Source: Hyphomicrobiales bacterium (lineage in GTDB: Bacteria > Pseudomonadota > Alphaproteobacteria > Rhizobiales > Rhizobiaceae). Taken from it: a DNA stretch of 64,000 bases. The stretch covers positions 62,001 through 126,000 of the forward strand of contig JAJFHV010000016.1 of NCBI GenBank assembly GCA_021775415.1. The letters run 5' to 3'. The notes below the pieces were generated by a model. The model was not told where the DNA came from. It saw only the letters and a program-made list of their open reading frames with translations, and did no database searches. Positions 1 to 8,464 of the stretch are shown here, piece after piece. The translations under genes and the position numbers were made by a program. Every line of letters begins with the position of its first letter. The stretch's first letter is position 1.

Positions 1-446
1 GCTGAAACATCAACCAGTTCTGCGCCTGAAAACACCGCGGTAATTTTGCCGTGCATTTCCAGGGTCAGGTGATCGTGTTCGACCCCAATACGGCTCGGGT
101 CACCGGCAATTGATTGAACCGCACGCAGGTAATTTCCACGCTTCCAGTCGGTGAAGATTACATTCTCGCTGACAGACCTGCGCCAGGGCTGTCCCATATC
201 GATGTTCGCTGAAACGGTCACACAGCGCTCCGGCGTTACGATACACCCATAGGGCCTGCCGAACGCGCAGTACAGAAAGCCTGAAAAATAGGCGATGTTC
301 TGCATTGAAGTGAACCACACCACATCAAGGTCTGCCTCGGCCATGTGTTGCCGCAGCTTGGCAAGACGGTTTGCGTATTCTTGTTCCGAGAAGGGCAATA
401 CCGCCTTCTCGCCATTTTCAATTGAGAAAAAATCAGGTCTCTGCAT
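1..446 (-). CDS. Creatinase, N-terminal part (runs off left edge)
   Basis: Creatinase (creatine amidinohydrolase) splits creatine to sarcosine and urea in the cytoplasm. Only the first 148 codons are in the window. They cover the N-terminal creatinase/prolidase-like domain, with stretches such as ANRLAKLRQHMAEADLDVVW, QNIAYFSGFLYCAFGRPYG, SANIDMGQPWRRSV and GVEHDHLTLE that match my memory of Pseudomonas putida creatinase closely (FTSYHNINYYSDFLYCSFGRPY, IGIEHDHLNL). The pita-bread catalytic domain lies outside. The ATG at 446 is preceded by GGAG at seven bases. The sarcosine dehydrogenase-like gene 5.4 kb away could use the product. A related M24-family hydrolase of other specificity is the alternative, but the FGRPYG and SANID-GQPWRR motifs favour creatinase. 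Confidence 0.88.
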   Translation of the reverse strand, partial: MQRPDFFSIENGEKAVLPFSEQEYANRLAKLRQHMAEADLDVVWFTSMQNIAYFSGFLYCAFGRPYGCIVTPERCVTVSANIDMGQPWRRSVSENVIFTDWKRGNYLRAVQSIAGDPSRIGVEHDHLTLEMHGKITAVFSGAELVDVS

Positions 447-747
447 TTGAATCTCCGCACGAAATTCCGGGCGGTAGTTTCGTGCCCGGTGAAGATATCC
501 GGGCGTACAGGACAGAACGGCAAAAGCCGGGCTGAAGCGGATAAATTGACGACGCCATCGCCATCCGCTGTAAAATTATCTAGTGAATTTGGAAGCGATT
601 GTCACGCAGGAATTTCGGCCGCAGGAGTTTTTTGATCAGTCGCTGTGTTTTGGTCCTGCAATAACCCAAGGTGAACATTTTTCATAGTGGACAATACCCG
701 GGACGTGACCTACGTTTCCTGATGGATTGCAAAAAAAGGGGCGCACC
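447..747. other. Intergenic region between creatinase and DUF1330 genes
   Basis: About 300 bases between two divergent genes. It must hold both promoters, but I see no convincing -35/-10 pair. A short imperfect inverted repeat around 464-500 (GAAATTCCGGGC and GCCCGG halves) lies just upstream of the creatinase start. The one small open frame here has no ribosome binding site and no recognisable product. Confidence 0.5.
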
Positions 748-1074
748 ATGACTGTTTATGTAATTGCAGATGTAACCGTTACCGATGAGGGTTGGATTCC
801 CGATTATGCGGCGAATGTTCATGATATTGTTCACAAACACGGCGGCAAGTACTTGTCCCGTAGCGGCAATATAACCACAGTTGAAGGGGAGCCGCTGGAA
901 TCAACACTCGTTGCGCTGCTCGAATTTCCTTCGATGGATGCAGTCCAGGCATTTGCCGGTGATCCGGAATACGCACCATTTGCAAAGGCCCGTCAGGACG
1001 GCAGCGTTAGCCGCTTACATGTCATTGATGATACTGATGCAGCTGGATCGATTCCCTATTTACCAGCAGGATAA
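748..1074 (+). CDS. DUF1330 family protein
   Basis: A 108-residue cytoplasmic protein of the DUF1330 family, small ferredoxin-like alpha/beta proteins of the dimeric alpha-beta barrel type with no settled function. Family marks are the opening MTVYVIADVTV, HGGKYLSRSG, VEG-PLESTLVALLEFPSM and a late FAGDPEYAPFAKAR segment. The frame is open upstream to a TTG at 727, but the ATG at 748 follows a purine-rich AAAAAAAGGGG stretch and matches the usual start of the family. It is divergent from creatinase, and nothing in the sequence ties the two in function. Confidence 0.85.
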   Translation: MTVYVIADVTVTDEGWIPDYAANVHDIVHKHGGKYLSRSGNITTVEGEPLESTLVALLEFPSMDAVQAFAGDPEYAPFAKARQDGSVSRLHVIDDTDAAGSIPYLPAG

Positions 1075-1162
1075 CTTGCACCAAATACGGATTCCTGAAC
1101 TTCCGCGTTCGGGGGGAAAGCGGACATGAGCACTAATTCAACAATTTAAAGAGGGATGGTAA

Positions 1163-1188
1163 ACGTCCGGCACTGGACGTTATATAAT
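1163..1188 (+). promoter_or_regulatory. Inverted repeat followed by TATAAT, possible promoter/operator
   Basis: ACGTCC and GGACGT (six-base arms, six-base spacer) end three bases before a perfect TATAAT at 1183-1188. This is about 100 bases upstream of the histidine kinase reading frame. No good -35 is visible, so the call is tentative. Confidence 0.3.
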
Positions 1189-1285
1189 CTTGCAGATACG
1201 ATTGTTTTTATACAACACACAGTAGTGGGGAGTTCCGGTAGGGTTTTTGCATTGTCGTTGAGTAACCGGGAATTGGTGACAAGCA

Positions 1286-3619
1286 ATGGACAAGAAACTC
1301 AAATCAGGCTCGTTTTCCCCCGAGCCGGTGTCGAACTTCAAAGATGATTTTCATGAATTGTTTGATGCGGCGCCGGTTTGCATACACAGGCTTAATCTCC
1401 AGGGCCAAATAACCAATATGAACGCTGCCGGCCTTCGGATGATGGGGCTTGATCACGAAAATGAAATTATTGGTGTTGACTATATTTCATTACTTGCTTC
1501 AGGCGACCAACAACGCATTAAAAAATTGTTCAACAAAGCTTTGCAGGGAGTATCCTCGAATTTCGAGTTTACACTAAAATTAAATTCACACCCAGCCCAT
1601 TTTGAAAGCTGTTTTGCTCCAATCAGCAACACCGAAGGTCAACTGAATTCAATAATGGGTGTCAGTCAAAATGTGACCCAGCGAAAAGAAACGGAGATTG
1701 CCCTTTGATTAAGTCAAAATCGGCTGCAGGCTATCTTTGATAACGCACCGGTTGAAATTTATTTGAAGGATGTGGACGGAAAGTATCTTCAAATCAATCG
1801 TCAGTTTGAACGGCTGTTCAATGTAAGAAATGAGGACGTTGTAGGGTGTTTGCCACAAGACGTACATTATTCAGCAATGAGCAAAATAACGCGTGGTCAT
1901 GATTTGCGTGTGATCAAAAGCGGCAAAACTGAAGTGGCTCAGCACCTGGTTGAAACTGAATTGGGCCCACGGACACTTCATACTGTGAAATTTCCCGTCT
2001 TCGATGAGACCGGAACGGTTTCGGGTCTGGGTGCGGTCGTTACTGACATTACAGAATTCAAGCGGGTCGAGGCAGCACTTGCAGAAACTGATGAACGATT
2101 GCAGCAAGCCGCAGAGCTTGCAGGATTGGGTTATGCTGTTTGGAATGTCCATTCCCGCAGATGTGATTATTGTTCAGACAAATATGCCGATGTCTATGAT
2201 TTGTCGATTGAAGAGTTCATTGAACAATCAGCAGATACCGATAACTGGATGAAACGCATCCACCGCGATGATCGGGAAAGATTTCGTAATTTCAAAAAGA
2301 TCGATCAACGAGAAGGCAGTTCAGAATTTGAATACCGTGTGAATTTGCCTGATGGAAATATTCGCCACATTCACGAGTTTCGAAAACCGTCATTTGATGA
2401 AAAAGGTTTGCTGTCAGAAATTTTGTTTACGATCCGGGACATCAGTCGGGACAAGCAGATAGAATCAAAAAATCTCCAGGTACAAAAGATGGAGGCCCTT
2501 GGTCATTTGACGGGAGGAATTGCGCATGATTTCAATAACATACTTACAATAATTTTGGGGAATTTGGAGTTACTCGATAAGTCCAACAAAGGGAATAAAC
2601 ACCAGGGCGTTCTGCTTAATGAGGCAATTGAGGCCACCAATCTTGGCGCGGATTTGATCAACAATCTTATGGTCTTTTCTGAACAACGCGAGCTTGCGGT
2701 CGAACAAATCAACGTTAATGAAGTTGTGGACGAGACCGTCGGTATACTAAGGCGAACATTTGGTGAACTATATAATATCGATCTAAATTTGTGTTCGGAC
2801 ACACTCATTGTTTCCACCGAGATTACGCAGTTCAAGAATGCCTTAATCAATCTGGCGATTAATGCTCGAGATTCCATGCCTGATGGCGGGAAAATTGCAA
2901 TCGAAACCAGAATATCGGACGGAGATCACCCAATTTCTCCCGAACGTAAAGAGATGCCATCGAGCCGATTTGCAATATTATCGATATCTGATTCAGGTGT
3001 TGGAATATCGCCAGATGTTCAGGACCGCATATTTGAACCATTTTACTCTACCAAGAATTCTGGACAGGGTGTTGGATTGGGCTTGAGTGTCGTCTACGGA
3101 TTCGTAAATCAGGCGGGTGGAAATATCACTGTCGACAGCAGTGTTGGGACAGGAACTAAAATTAGCATCACAATTCCTGTTGCTGCTACGGAAAACAAAT
3201 CAAATACCCTGACTGAGGCTCTACAGGATAATGTGGTGAATGGGCGTGGGGAAAAGGTGCTTGTTGTAGAAGATGATGATCATGTGAGGAGCGTTACATC
3301 CAAGCGATTTGAGATGTTGAATTATGCAGTCTTAGAGGCAAGTAACGCAAAACAGGCATTGGACACTGTATCAAGCGAACCTGATATCGATCTTTTGTTC
3401 ACAGATATCATAATGCCCGGCGGCACAACTGGTGTCGATCTTGCTCGTCAGGTTCGTGCGAGAAATCAAAATATCAAAATCATACTTACAACTGGATATT
3501 CAGGAAAGCAGCACGATTTGGAAAAGGAGTTTGTAGTCATCCGGAAGCCATACCGACACAACCAACTGGAAAATGCATTAATCAATGTAGGCTACCCGGG
3601 GGAAATCAAACCTCAGTAA
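1286..3619 (+). pseudogene. PAS-PAS-PAS hybrid histidine kinase interrupted by an in-frame TGA
   Basis: The reading frame 1286-3619 would encode a soluble multi-PAS hybrid sensor kinase of about 777 residues, but TGA at 1706-1708 interrupts it after residue 140. Both halves are in the same frame and the junction reads smoothly as KETEIAL-stop-LSQNRLQAIFDNAPVEIYLK, the normal PAS-PAS linker. The first half is one PAS domain. The second holds PAS, a PAS fold with YRVNLPDGNIRHIHE, an H-box (GHLTGGIAHDFNN, His codon at 2525), an N-box (NALINLAINARDSMPDGG), G-boxes (DSGVGIS, GQGVGLGLS) and a C-terminal receiver with phospho-acceptor Asp at 3404 (LLFTDIIMP). No transmembrane segment is seen. The downstream half has only a TTG at 1763 and no ribosome site. 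A recent nonsense mutation or a base-call error are the likeliest causes. I saw no sign of a selenocysteine element but cannot exclude one by eye. Confidence 0.8.
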
Positions 3620-3665
3620 TCCGGGCCGCAAAAATATACCCCTCGCCATGGATAGTTTGGATGCA

Positions 3666-3903
3666 ACGTGGGCGGCTTAATGCAGCGCGTTGGCCTTGCG
3701 GCCAGAAATTGCGAGTAGCAATTTCAGCGCGGAATGCCCGAGAGCGACGTCGTTCGAGGGCCTTTCACGAAAGTTGCAGAGAGGCTCGGTTGGGACAGTG
3801 TGCTTGAATAGCCCGACGCTGACATCAAATCTCCGCGCAGGACCCGGCGGTCCAGCACACAGGACATTTTTCCGGTATCCGGGTCCTGCTTTTGTGCATT
3901 TCA
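3666..3903 (+). repeat. Dispersed non-coding repeat, copy A
   Basis: This 238-base stretch matches, in inverted orientation, a stretch at 21603-21861. Shared blocks in order are ACGTGGGCGGCTTA, AGAAATTGCG-TAGCAATTTCAG (itself a hairpin with arms GAAATTGC and GCAATTTC), a GCCCGA-GCG block, TCTCCGCGC, CCAGCACAC, CCGGTATCCGGGTCC and TTTGTGCATTTCA. The blocks are separated by divergent sequence with length changes, and reading frame is not kept between copies, so I regard it as non-coding despite an open frame over it. It lies between the 3' ends of the convergent kinase and glycosidase genes. The rest of 3620-4043 shows nothing else. Confidence 0.75.
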
Positions 3904-4043
3904 TTTGCGCTCGCGCCAGTGGCTTCACCACGGCTACGCGGGTGCGCAAGCGCTTCGGCTATCGCCTCAGTTGGCGACTGGCCGCCGCCAAAACCTTCAA
4001 GACACTGTTCTGAAAGGATCGAGTGAATGTGGAACCACGTCTC

Positions 4044-4889
4044 TCACTCACCGCGCCGGTTTACGAGCAAAAAATTGTGCACCGGTGTGAAGCCGGAAAG
4101 CGAATACTCCGGATGCCCTTCATAGTAGACCTGAGTGGATCGTCCACCATCCAGCGCGACCGCAGATGCGCAATCAAAATAGCCACCAACATCAGGAGAA
4201 CGCATCATCCAGCCCGCTTCATACAGGCTCATGCCCCGCCGGGATATGATTATGAGAACCGCTTCGCCACTATCCCTGAGGCACAACAGCGTACGCCGCT
4301 TGAGTTTTTTCCGGTTGGTACGCATTGCCCAACGCCTGCCCGGTTCAATCATCATTGGTTTTGATTGCAGCACATCCATGTCACCTTGCGGCGTACCGGC
4401 GATAACCGGCGTTAAGGACACCCTGCCGTTTTCAATCGCAATAAAACCACCTGCATCGGTCCAGCCCTTCGACAGGCGATTACCACCGACGCGCAGATAG
4501 CCAACCGGGGAAAGCATCCCCTCCCCGGTTGTTGCGAAAAATCCGCCATTGACCGCCAATACTGCAGCACGGTCATTGCCAGCACTTCCAACCCGCTCGC
4601 CACCTGGATCATTTTGCAAAGCGATGGAAAAGCGGAAATGCTCCGGCGAAATACCATGAGCGGTAAGGACCAACCCGTCATCCATCGTGATCCGAAGGAC
4701 ACGCAGACCCGGTTCAACGTTGCTCCAGGTAGCCGCGTTGAGCGCGTCCACCACGTGTACCGTGCTTGTTGGTACATGCTGATCCGAAGCTTCTGCCAAA
4801 CCAGTTGAAACAACGGTTGCCGCGCTCACCACCAGCGCGCGGCATAGCCGAGAAACCATAGCTAAAACTTTGGTTTTTTCGGGCACCAT
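4044..4889 (-). CDS. Secreted NAGPA-like phosphodiester glycosidase-family protein
   Basis: A 281-residue protein with an N-terminal signal peptide (about residues 10-33, ending near GLAEASD) and a phosphodiester glycosidase domain (NAGPA/DUF2233 family). Diagnostic segments are AAVLAVNGGFFATTGEG in the middle and SAVALDGGRSTQVYYEG near the end. The human member removes GlcNAc from phosphodiester-linked sugars; bacterial members are exported and act in the envelope, substrate unknown. ATG at 4889 is chosen because GGAGAAA sits just upstream and it starts a good signal peptide; an earlier in-frame ATG at 4973 would bury it. The start lies inside the upstream peptidase frame, which overruns it by 176 bases. 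Confidence 0.8.
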   Translation of the reverse strand: MVPEKTKVLAMVSRLCRALVVSAATVVSTGLAEASDQHVPTSTVHVVDALNAATWSNVEPGLRVLRITMDDGLVLTAHGISPEHFRFSIALQNDPGGERVGSAGNDRAAVLAVNGGFFATTGEGMLSPVGYLRVGGNRLSKGWTDAGGFIAIENGRVSLTPVIAGTPQGDMDVLQSKPMMIEPGRRWAMRTNRKKLKRRTLLCLRDSGEAVLIIISRRGMSLYEAGWMMRSPDVGGYFDCASAVALDGGRSTQVYYEGHPEYSLSGFTPVHNFLLVNRRGE

Positions 4890-5463
4890 TTTCTCCGCGC
4901 GTGTTTTTCCACCAGGCATTAGCATAGGTGCGATTCTTATTGGTTCCAACCTTGAGACCGCTCGCTCCGCCACGACGTATGGCCCGAATGCTGCCGGCCT
5001 TGTAACTGGAAACCTTTACCTGATTTGACTGGTTACCACCCAGAACTCTCACCCGGTTGCCATCCATCCCGGCGAAAAACCCCACATGATGACCATAGCT
5101 GGTGCGCACAAGAACCACATCCCCCTTGCGTGCCTGCTTCAAAGAAACACCGCTGCCCCAATTGCGCCAGCTTGTCGCTTTCATGAATCCCGCCGGAGGC
5201 GTTTTACCGCTGCGCTTCACCACGGCACCGGCAAAGGCACCACACCACGGTGTCCGGCTTGGATTAACACCGACATAGCGCGTCAGCTTGGCCCTGTGCT
5301 TGCGTTCATGCAGTCCTACATAAGCTTTCGCAATCGAGTAGGTTCCAGCCTCTGCATCGCCAACTGGCGCAAGACTGATACCAACTGTTGCGACGGTCAT
5401 GCACAAGCCGGAGATTACTGCACCACGAATGGCACAACGGATAAAGGAAAGAGGGAGAGTCAC
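4714..5463 (-). CDS. Secreted CHAP/NlpC-P60-type cysteine peptidase (TIGR02594-like), apparently extended at the C terminus
   Basis: A probable periplasmic cell-wall amidase/endopeptidase. From the GTG at 5463 (AGGTG upstream) there is a signal peptide ending about residue 39 (GDAEA), then a compact domain with the catalytic Cys in NPSRTPWCGAFAGAVV (Cys74), MKATSWRNWG, KGDVVLV and the catalytic His in SYGHHVGFFAGMDG, followed by VRVLGGNQSNQVKVSSY. Homologues usually stop soon after this point. Here the frame runs on through the start of the next gene as a Gly/Arg-rich tail of about 60 residues that looks unlike folded protein, so the normal stop may have been lost near 4900. Same strand as the glycosidase; likely one transcript. 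Confidence 0.75.
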   Translation of the reverse strand: MTLPLSFIRCAIRGAVISGLCMTVATVGISLAPVGDAEAGTYSIAKAYVGLHERKHRAKLTRYVGVNPSRTPWCGAFAGAVVKRSGKTPPAGFMKATSWRNWGSGVSLKQARKGDVVLVRTSYGHHVGFFAGMDGNRVRVLGGNQSNQVKVSSYKAGSIRAIRRGGASGLKVGTNKNRTYANAWWKNTRGENGARKNQSFSYGFSAMPRAGGERGNRCFNWFGRSFGSACTNKHGTRGGRAQRGYLEQR

Positions 5464-5810
5464 GTATTCACACCTATAGTTATTGGCGGAAACAGGAACA
5501 TCCGGTGAGCAACACCACTTGGTGCTCCCTTCCGGAAATTTGGCCGCAAAAAACACCCCTGGATTCCGGAGATTAGCCGGCCAGGTAACTCAAACTTCAA
5601 TTGGGCGAAATTCACGGGTTTGGGAGAATCACAAATTCCTGTTTCCAATACGCCGTCTTAGGCCCGCCAATTCAGACTGAATTGTGTTGCCTTGCTCACG
5701 CTTTGTTACGCAGGAAATTGGTTCGTGATTCCGGCTCGAATTCAAAACCCGTACAAAAACTCAGTTCGGATTTCCTGTTCGAGCCCAATCATTTCATGGG
5801 ATCTGCTTGA
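5464..5810. other. Non-coding gap with a small hairpin
   Basis: About 350 bases between the end of the sarcosine dehydrogenase-like gene and the peptidase start. An imperfect hairpin lies near 5503-5523 (GAGCA-ACACC and GGTG-CTC halves). Small open frames here have no ribosome sites or family features. The promoter of the peptidase-glycosidase pair should lie here but I cannot point to it. Confidence 0.4.
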
Positions 5811-8372
5811 CTACGATCTTGGCTTCAGATTCTCCGGATCGTAAAGCGGCTTGTAGCCAACGCCTTGAACCTTGACCGGGAATTGCTCGCCAAAATATTC
5901 CAGCACCAGGTCACGACCTTCCTGCGCATACTCGTGCGGCAGGTAGGCAAGACCGATATTCTTGCCAATGGTAGGACCAAAAGCAATGCTGGTGGTGAAG
6001 CTTCGTCGTCCCTCGCTGTCGATCAACACGTCCTTGGTTTCAGGATCAAGGATCGGGCAATTGCCCATTGGATAGCGAGCAACTCCATCGCCATCCACAT
6101 TGTTCTCAACGGTCAGCGTGCACAGATAGGCTGCTTGATGCTCTTTTGCACGATGCGCGAGATATGCCTCCTTGCCGTGGAAATCTGCTTCCTTGACTTT
6201 TGGCCGGGCAAGATCTGCTTCCAGCAAATTGTACTCCGTCAACAGATCCGCATTCTGCAAGCGCAGGCTCTTTTCCAACCGGCGGCTGTTGGCATAGGTT
6301 TCAATGCCGACAGGTGTAACTCCCTCGCCTGCCAATGCATGCCACAATGGCAATCCGTCTTCAAACTTGAAGTGCAACTCCCAGCCCTGTTCACCCACAT
6401 AGGAAATACGGAATGCCGTCACATCAACCCCATTGACCTTGATTTGACGAATAGCGGCAAACGGGAAATTCTCATGGCTCAATGCTTCGGGATCATCGGC
6501 AACTGCCTGCAATGTCTTGCGCGCATTTGGTCCCCATATACCGAGACAGCCAAAGTCCGTTGTCCGATCTTCAATTGTGACATCAAACCCACGCTCCTGA
6601 GCAGTGCGCTTCATGTAGACAAAGTCGCGGTTACCCGCATCGGCACCATCAATCACCCGGTAACGGTCTTCCATGCGAATAACCGTCAAATCAGCACGAA
6701 TGCCACCTTTTTCATCCAGAAAATGGGTGTAGACCCCCTTGCCGGGTTTCACGGTATCGCCAACCTTGGCGACGCAGATATACTCCATCAGCGCCTCATG
6801 ATCCGGGCCGGAGACATCATAAAGGGAAAAGTGGGAGAGATTCACCATGCCTACATTCTCACTCATTTCCAGATGCTCGGCATTTGATACACGCCAGAAA
6901 TGACGATTGTCCCACTCAGCCTGTCGCTCAGGTACCCGGTCGCCATATTTTTCAAGAAGATGCTCGTTGGCGGCGTAACCATGTGCACGCTCCCAGCCGG
7001 AAATCTCCATGAAGTACCCACCCAGGGCCTTCTCGCGCTCATAAAACGGGCTATGGCGCACATCACGGCCTTTCGAATACGGTTCGCGATTATGCACAGC
7101 CGGATTGTAGATTTTGAATGCCGTCTCATAACAACGATCTTGGATGAATTGCTCCTCCAACTGATGCGGATAAAAACGCACCACATCAATTCCATGGTGA
7201 TCAACTTCCGTGCGTCCGTCCGTCATCCAGTCAGCAATCACCTTGCCGGTGCCTGGACCATCTTTCACCCACACCGAAACCGCATACCAAAGGCCACGAA
7301 CTTTCTGTGATTCTCCGATCGATGGTCCGCCATCGCTGGTGACCTGCAGCAGCCCATTGAATGAGTGTCTTTCATCATATCCCAATTCGCCCAGAATTGG
7401 CGTCAACTCTATGGCGCGTTCCAGCGGCTCGAGGATTTGCTCAATCTCAAGATCGCGCTGGGAAGGTGAAAGCCGGGCTTCCTCTTTTTCCAGCAGATCG
7501 CGCGGATGACACATGCGCGGATCTTTTTCCTCATAATAACCGAACTCGATCTGACCACCTTCCGGTGTATTCGGATCACCCGTATCACGCATATAGGCCG
7601 AATTGCCCTGGTCGCGCAGCAGCGGCCAACCAATATCCTTGCCAGTTCCAGCAAACTCCTCATACGGTCCAAAGAAGGTAAGTGGATGGTCAACCGGCAT
7701 GACCGGCAGATCCTCGCCAGCCATCCCGGCAATCAAACGGCCCCAAAGGCCAGCACAAACGACGACGTAATCTGCCTCGATCGTACCTCTTTCGGTAACA
7801 ACGCCCTTGATATGACCGTCAACAATTTTCAGCCCGGTGGCCGGTGTGTTCTGGAAGCTCTGAAGCTTGCCTGTGGCTTCCGCTGCTTCAACCAGTTTAC
7901 CAACAACTGTCTGGGACCGCGGAGAAACCAAGCCAGCGTCTGGGTCCCACAGGGCACCCTGAATGACATCTTCCTCTAATAGCGGGAATTTCTCCTTGGC
8001 CTCGGCTGCCGAAATCATCACTGCGTTGGTTCCAAATGCCTTGCCGGAATCAACCTTGCGCTTGAGTTCAGCCATACGGTCATCATCGCCCTTGCGCGCC
8101 ACTTCCAGCCCGCCTACCCGCGAGTAGTTTCCCATCTTCTCGTAAAAATCGATTGAATACATGGTCGTGTAACACGTCATGTGATCATGCGCGGTAGCGT
8201 AGCAAAAATCGGAAGCGTGAGCCGTTGAACCGATATCGGTGGGCACGGCGGATTTGTCGATACCGACAATATCGTCCCAGCCCCGTTCAATCAGGTGATG
8301 CACTACCGACGCCCCAACAATGCCGCCAAGGCCAATGATGACGACTTTTGCCCGTTCCGGAAACTTTGCCAT
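5811..8372 (-). CDS. Sarcosine/dimethylglycine dehydrogenase-like flavoprotein with folate-binding GcvT domain
   Basis: An 853-residue protein with the two-part plan of sarcosine and dimethylglycine dehydrogenases. The N-terminal half is a DAO-type FAD domain with the dinucleotide fold at residues 14-20 (GLGGIVG) and GSTAHAS, whose His52 lines up with the histidine that binds FAD covalently in dimethylglycine dehydrogenase. The C-terminal half is an aminomethyltransferase (GcvT) domain, with FGCLGIWGPNARKTL, RISYVGEQGWELH and VGIETYANSRRLEKSLR, that passes the released formaldehyde unit to tetrahydrofolate. The enzyme demethylates an N-methylated glycine. Sarcosine from the nearby creatinase is the obvious candidate substrate, but dimethylglycine cannot be excluded. 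It lies 92 bases downstream of the DAO-type gene on the same strand. Confidence 0.88.
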   Translation of the reverse strand: MAKFPERAKVVIIGLGGIVGASVVHHLIERGWDDIVGIDKSAVPTDIGSTAHASDFCYATAHDHMTCYTTMYSIDFYEKMGNYSRVGGLEVARKGDDDRMAELKRKVDSGKAFGTNAVMISAAEAKEKFPLLEEDVIQGALWDPDAGLVSPRSQTVVGKLVEAAEATGKLQSFQNTPATGLKIVDGHIKGVVTERGTIEADYVVVCAGLWGRLIAGMAGEDLPVMPVDHPLTFFGPYEEFAGTGKDIGWPLLRDQGNSAYMRDTGDPNTPEGGQIEFGYYEEKDPRMCHPRDLLEKEEARLSPSQRDLEIEQILEPLERAIELTPILGELGYDERHSFNGLLQVTSDGGPSIGESQKVRGLWYAVSVWVKDGPGTGKVIADWMTDGRTEVDHHGIDVVRFYPHQLEEQFIQDRCYETAFKIYNPAVHNREPYSKGRDVRHSPFYEREKALGGYFMEISGWERAHGYAANEHLLEKYGDRVPERQAEWDNRHFWRVSNAEHLEMSENVGMVNLSHFSLYDVSGPDHEALMEYICVAKVGDTVKPGKGVYTHFLDEKGGIRADLTVIRMEDRYRVIDGADAGNRDFVYMKRTAQERGFDVTIEDRTTDFGCLGIWGPNARKTLQAVADDPEALSHENFPFAAIRQIKVNGVDVTAFRISYVGEQGWELHFKFEDGLPLWHALAGEGVTPVGIETYANSRRLEKSLRLQNADLLTEYNLLEADLARPKVKEADFHGKEAYLAHRAKEHQAAYLCTLTVENNVDGDGVARYPMGNCPILDPETKDVLIDSEGRRSFTTSIAFGPTIGKNIGLAYLPHEYAQEGRDLVLEYFGEQFPVKVQGVGYKPLYDPENLKPRS

Positions 8373-8464
8373 TTTCTACTTCTCCGCCTGCCCGGCGCTT
8401 CATACCGCAAGTAACGCGGGCCCCGCCGGATCATTCAATTTCAGCGGAGACTATCAGACGATTT

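Noticed and set aside
3690-4013. 107-codon open frame on the plus strand, and a 96-codon frame at 21569-21859 minus, both over the dispersed repeat
   Set aside because: Both lie in the repeat, similarity between the two translations breaks off and changes frame, and neither has a ribosome site.
5865-6887. 340-codon plus-strand open frame
   Set aside because: It is antisense to the well-supported sarcosine dehydrogenase-like gene and has no family features.
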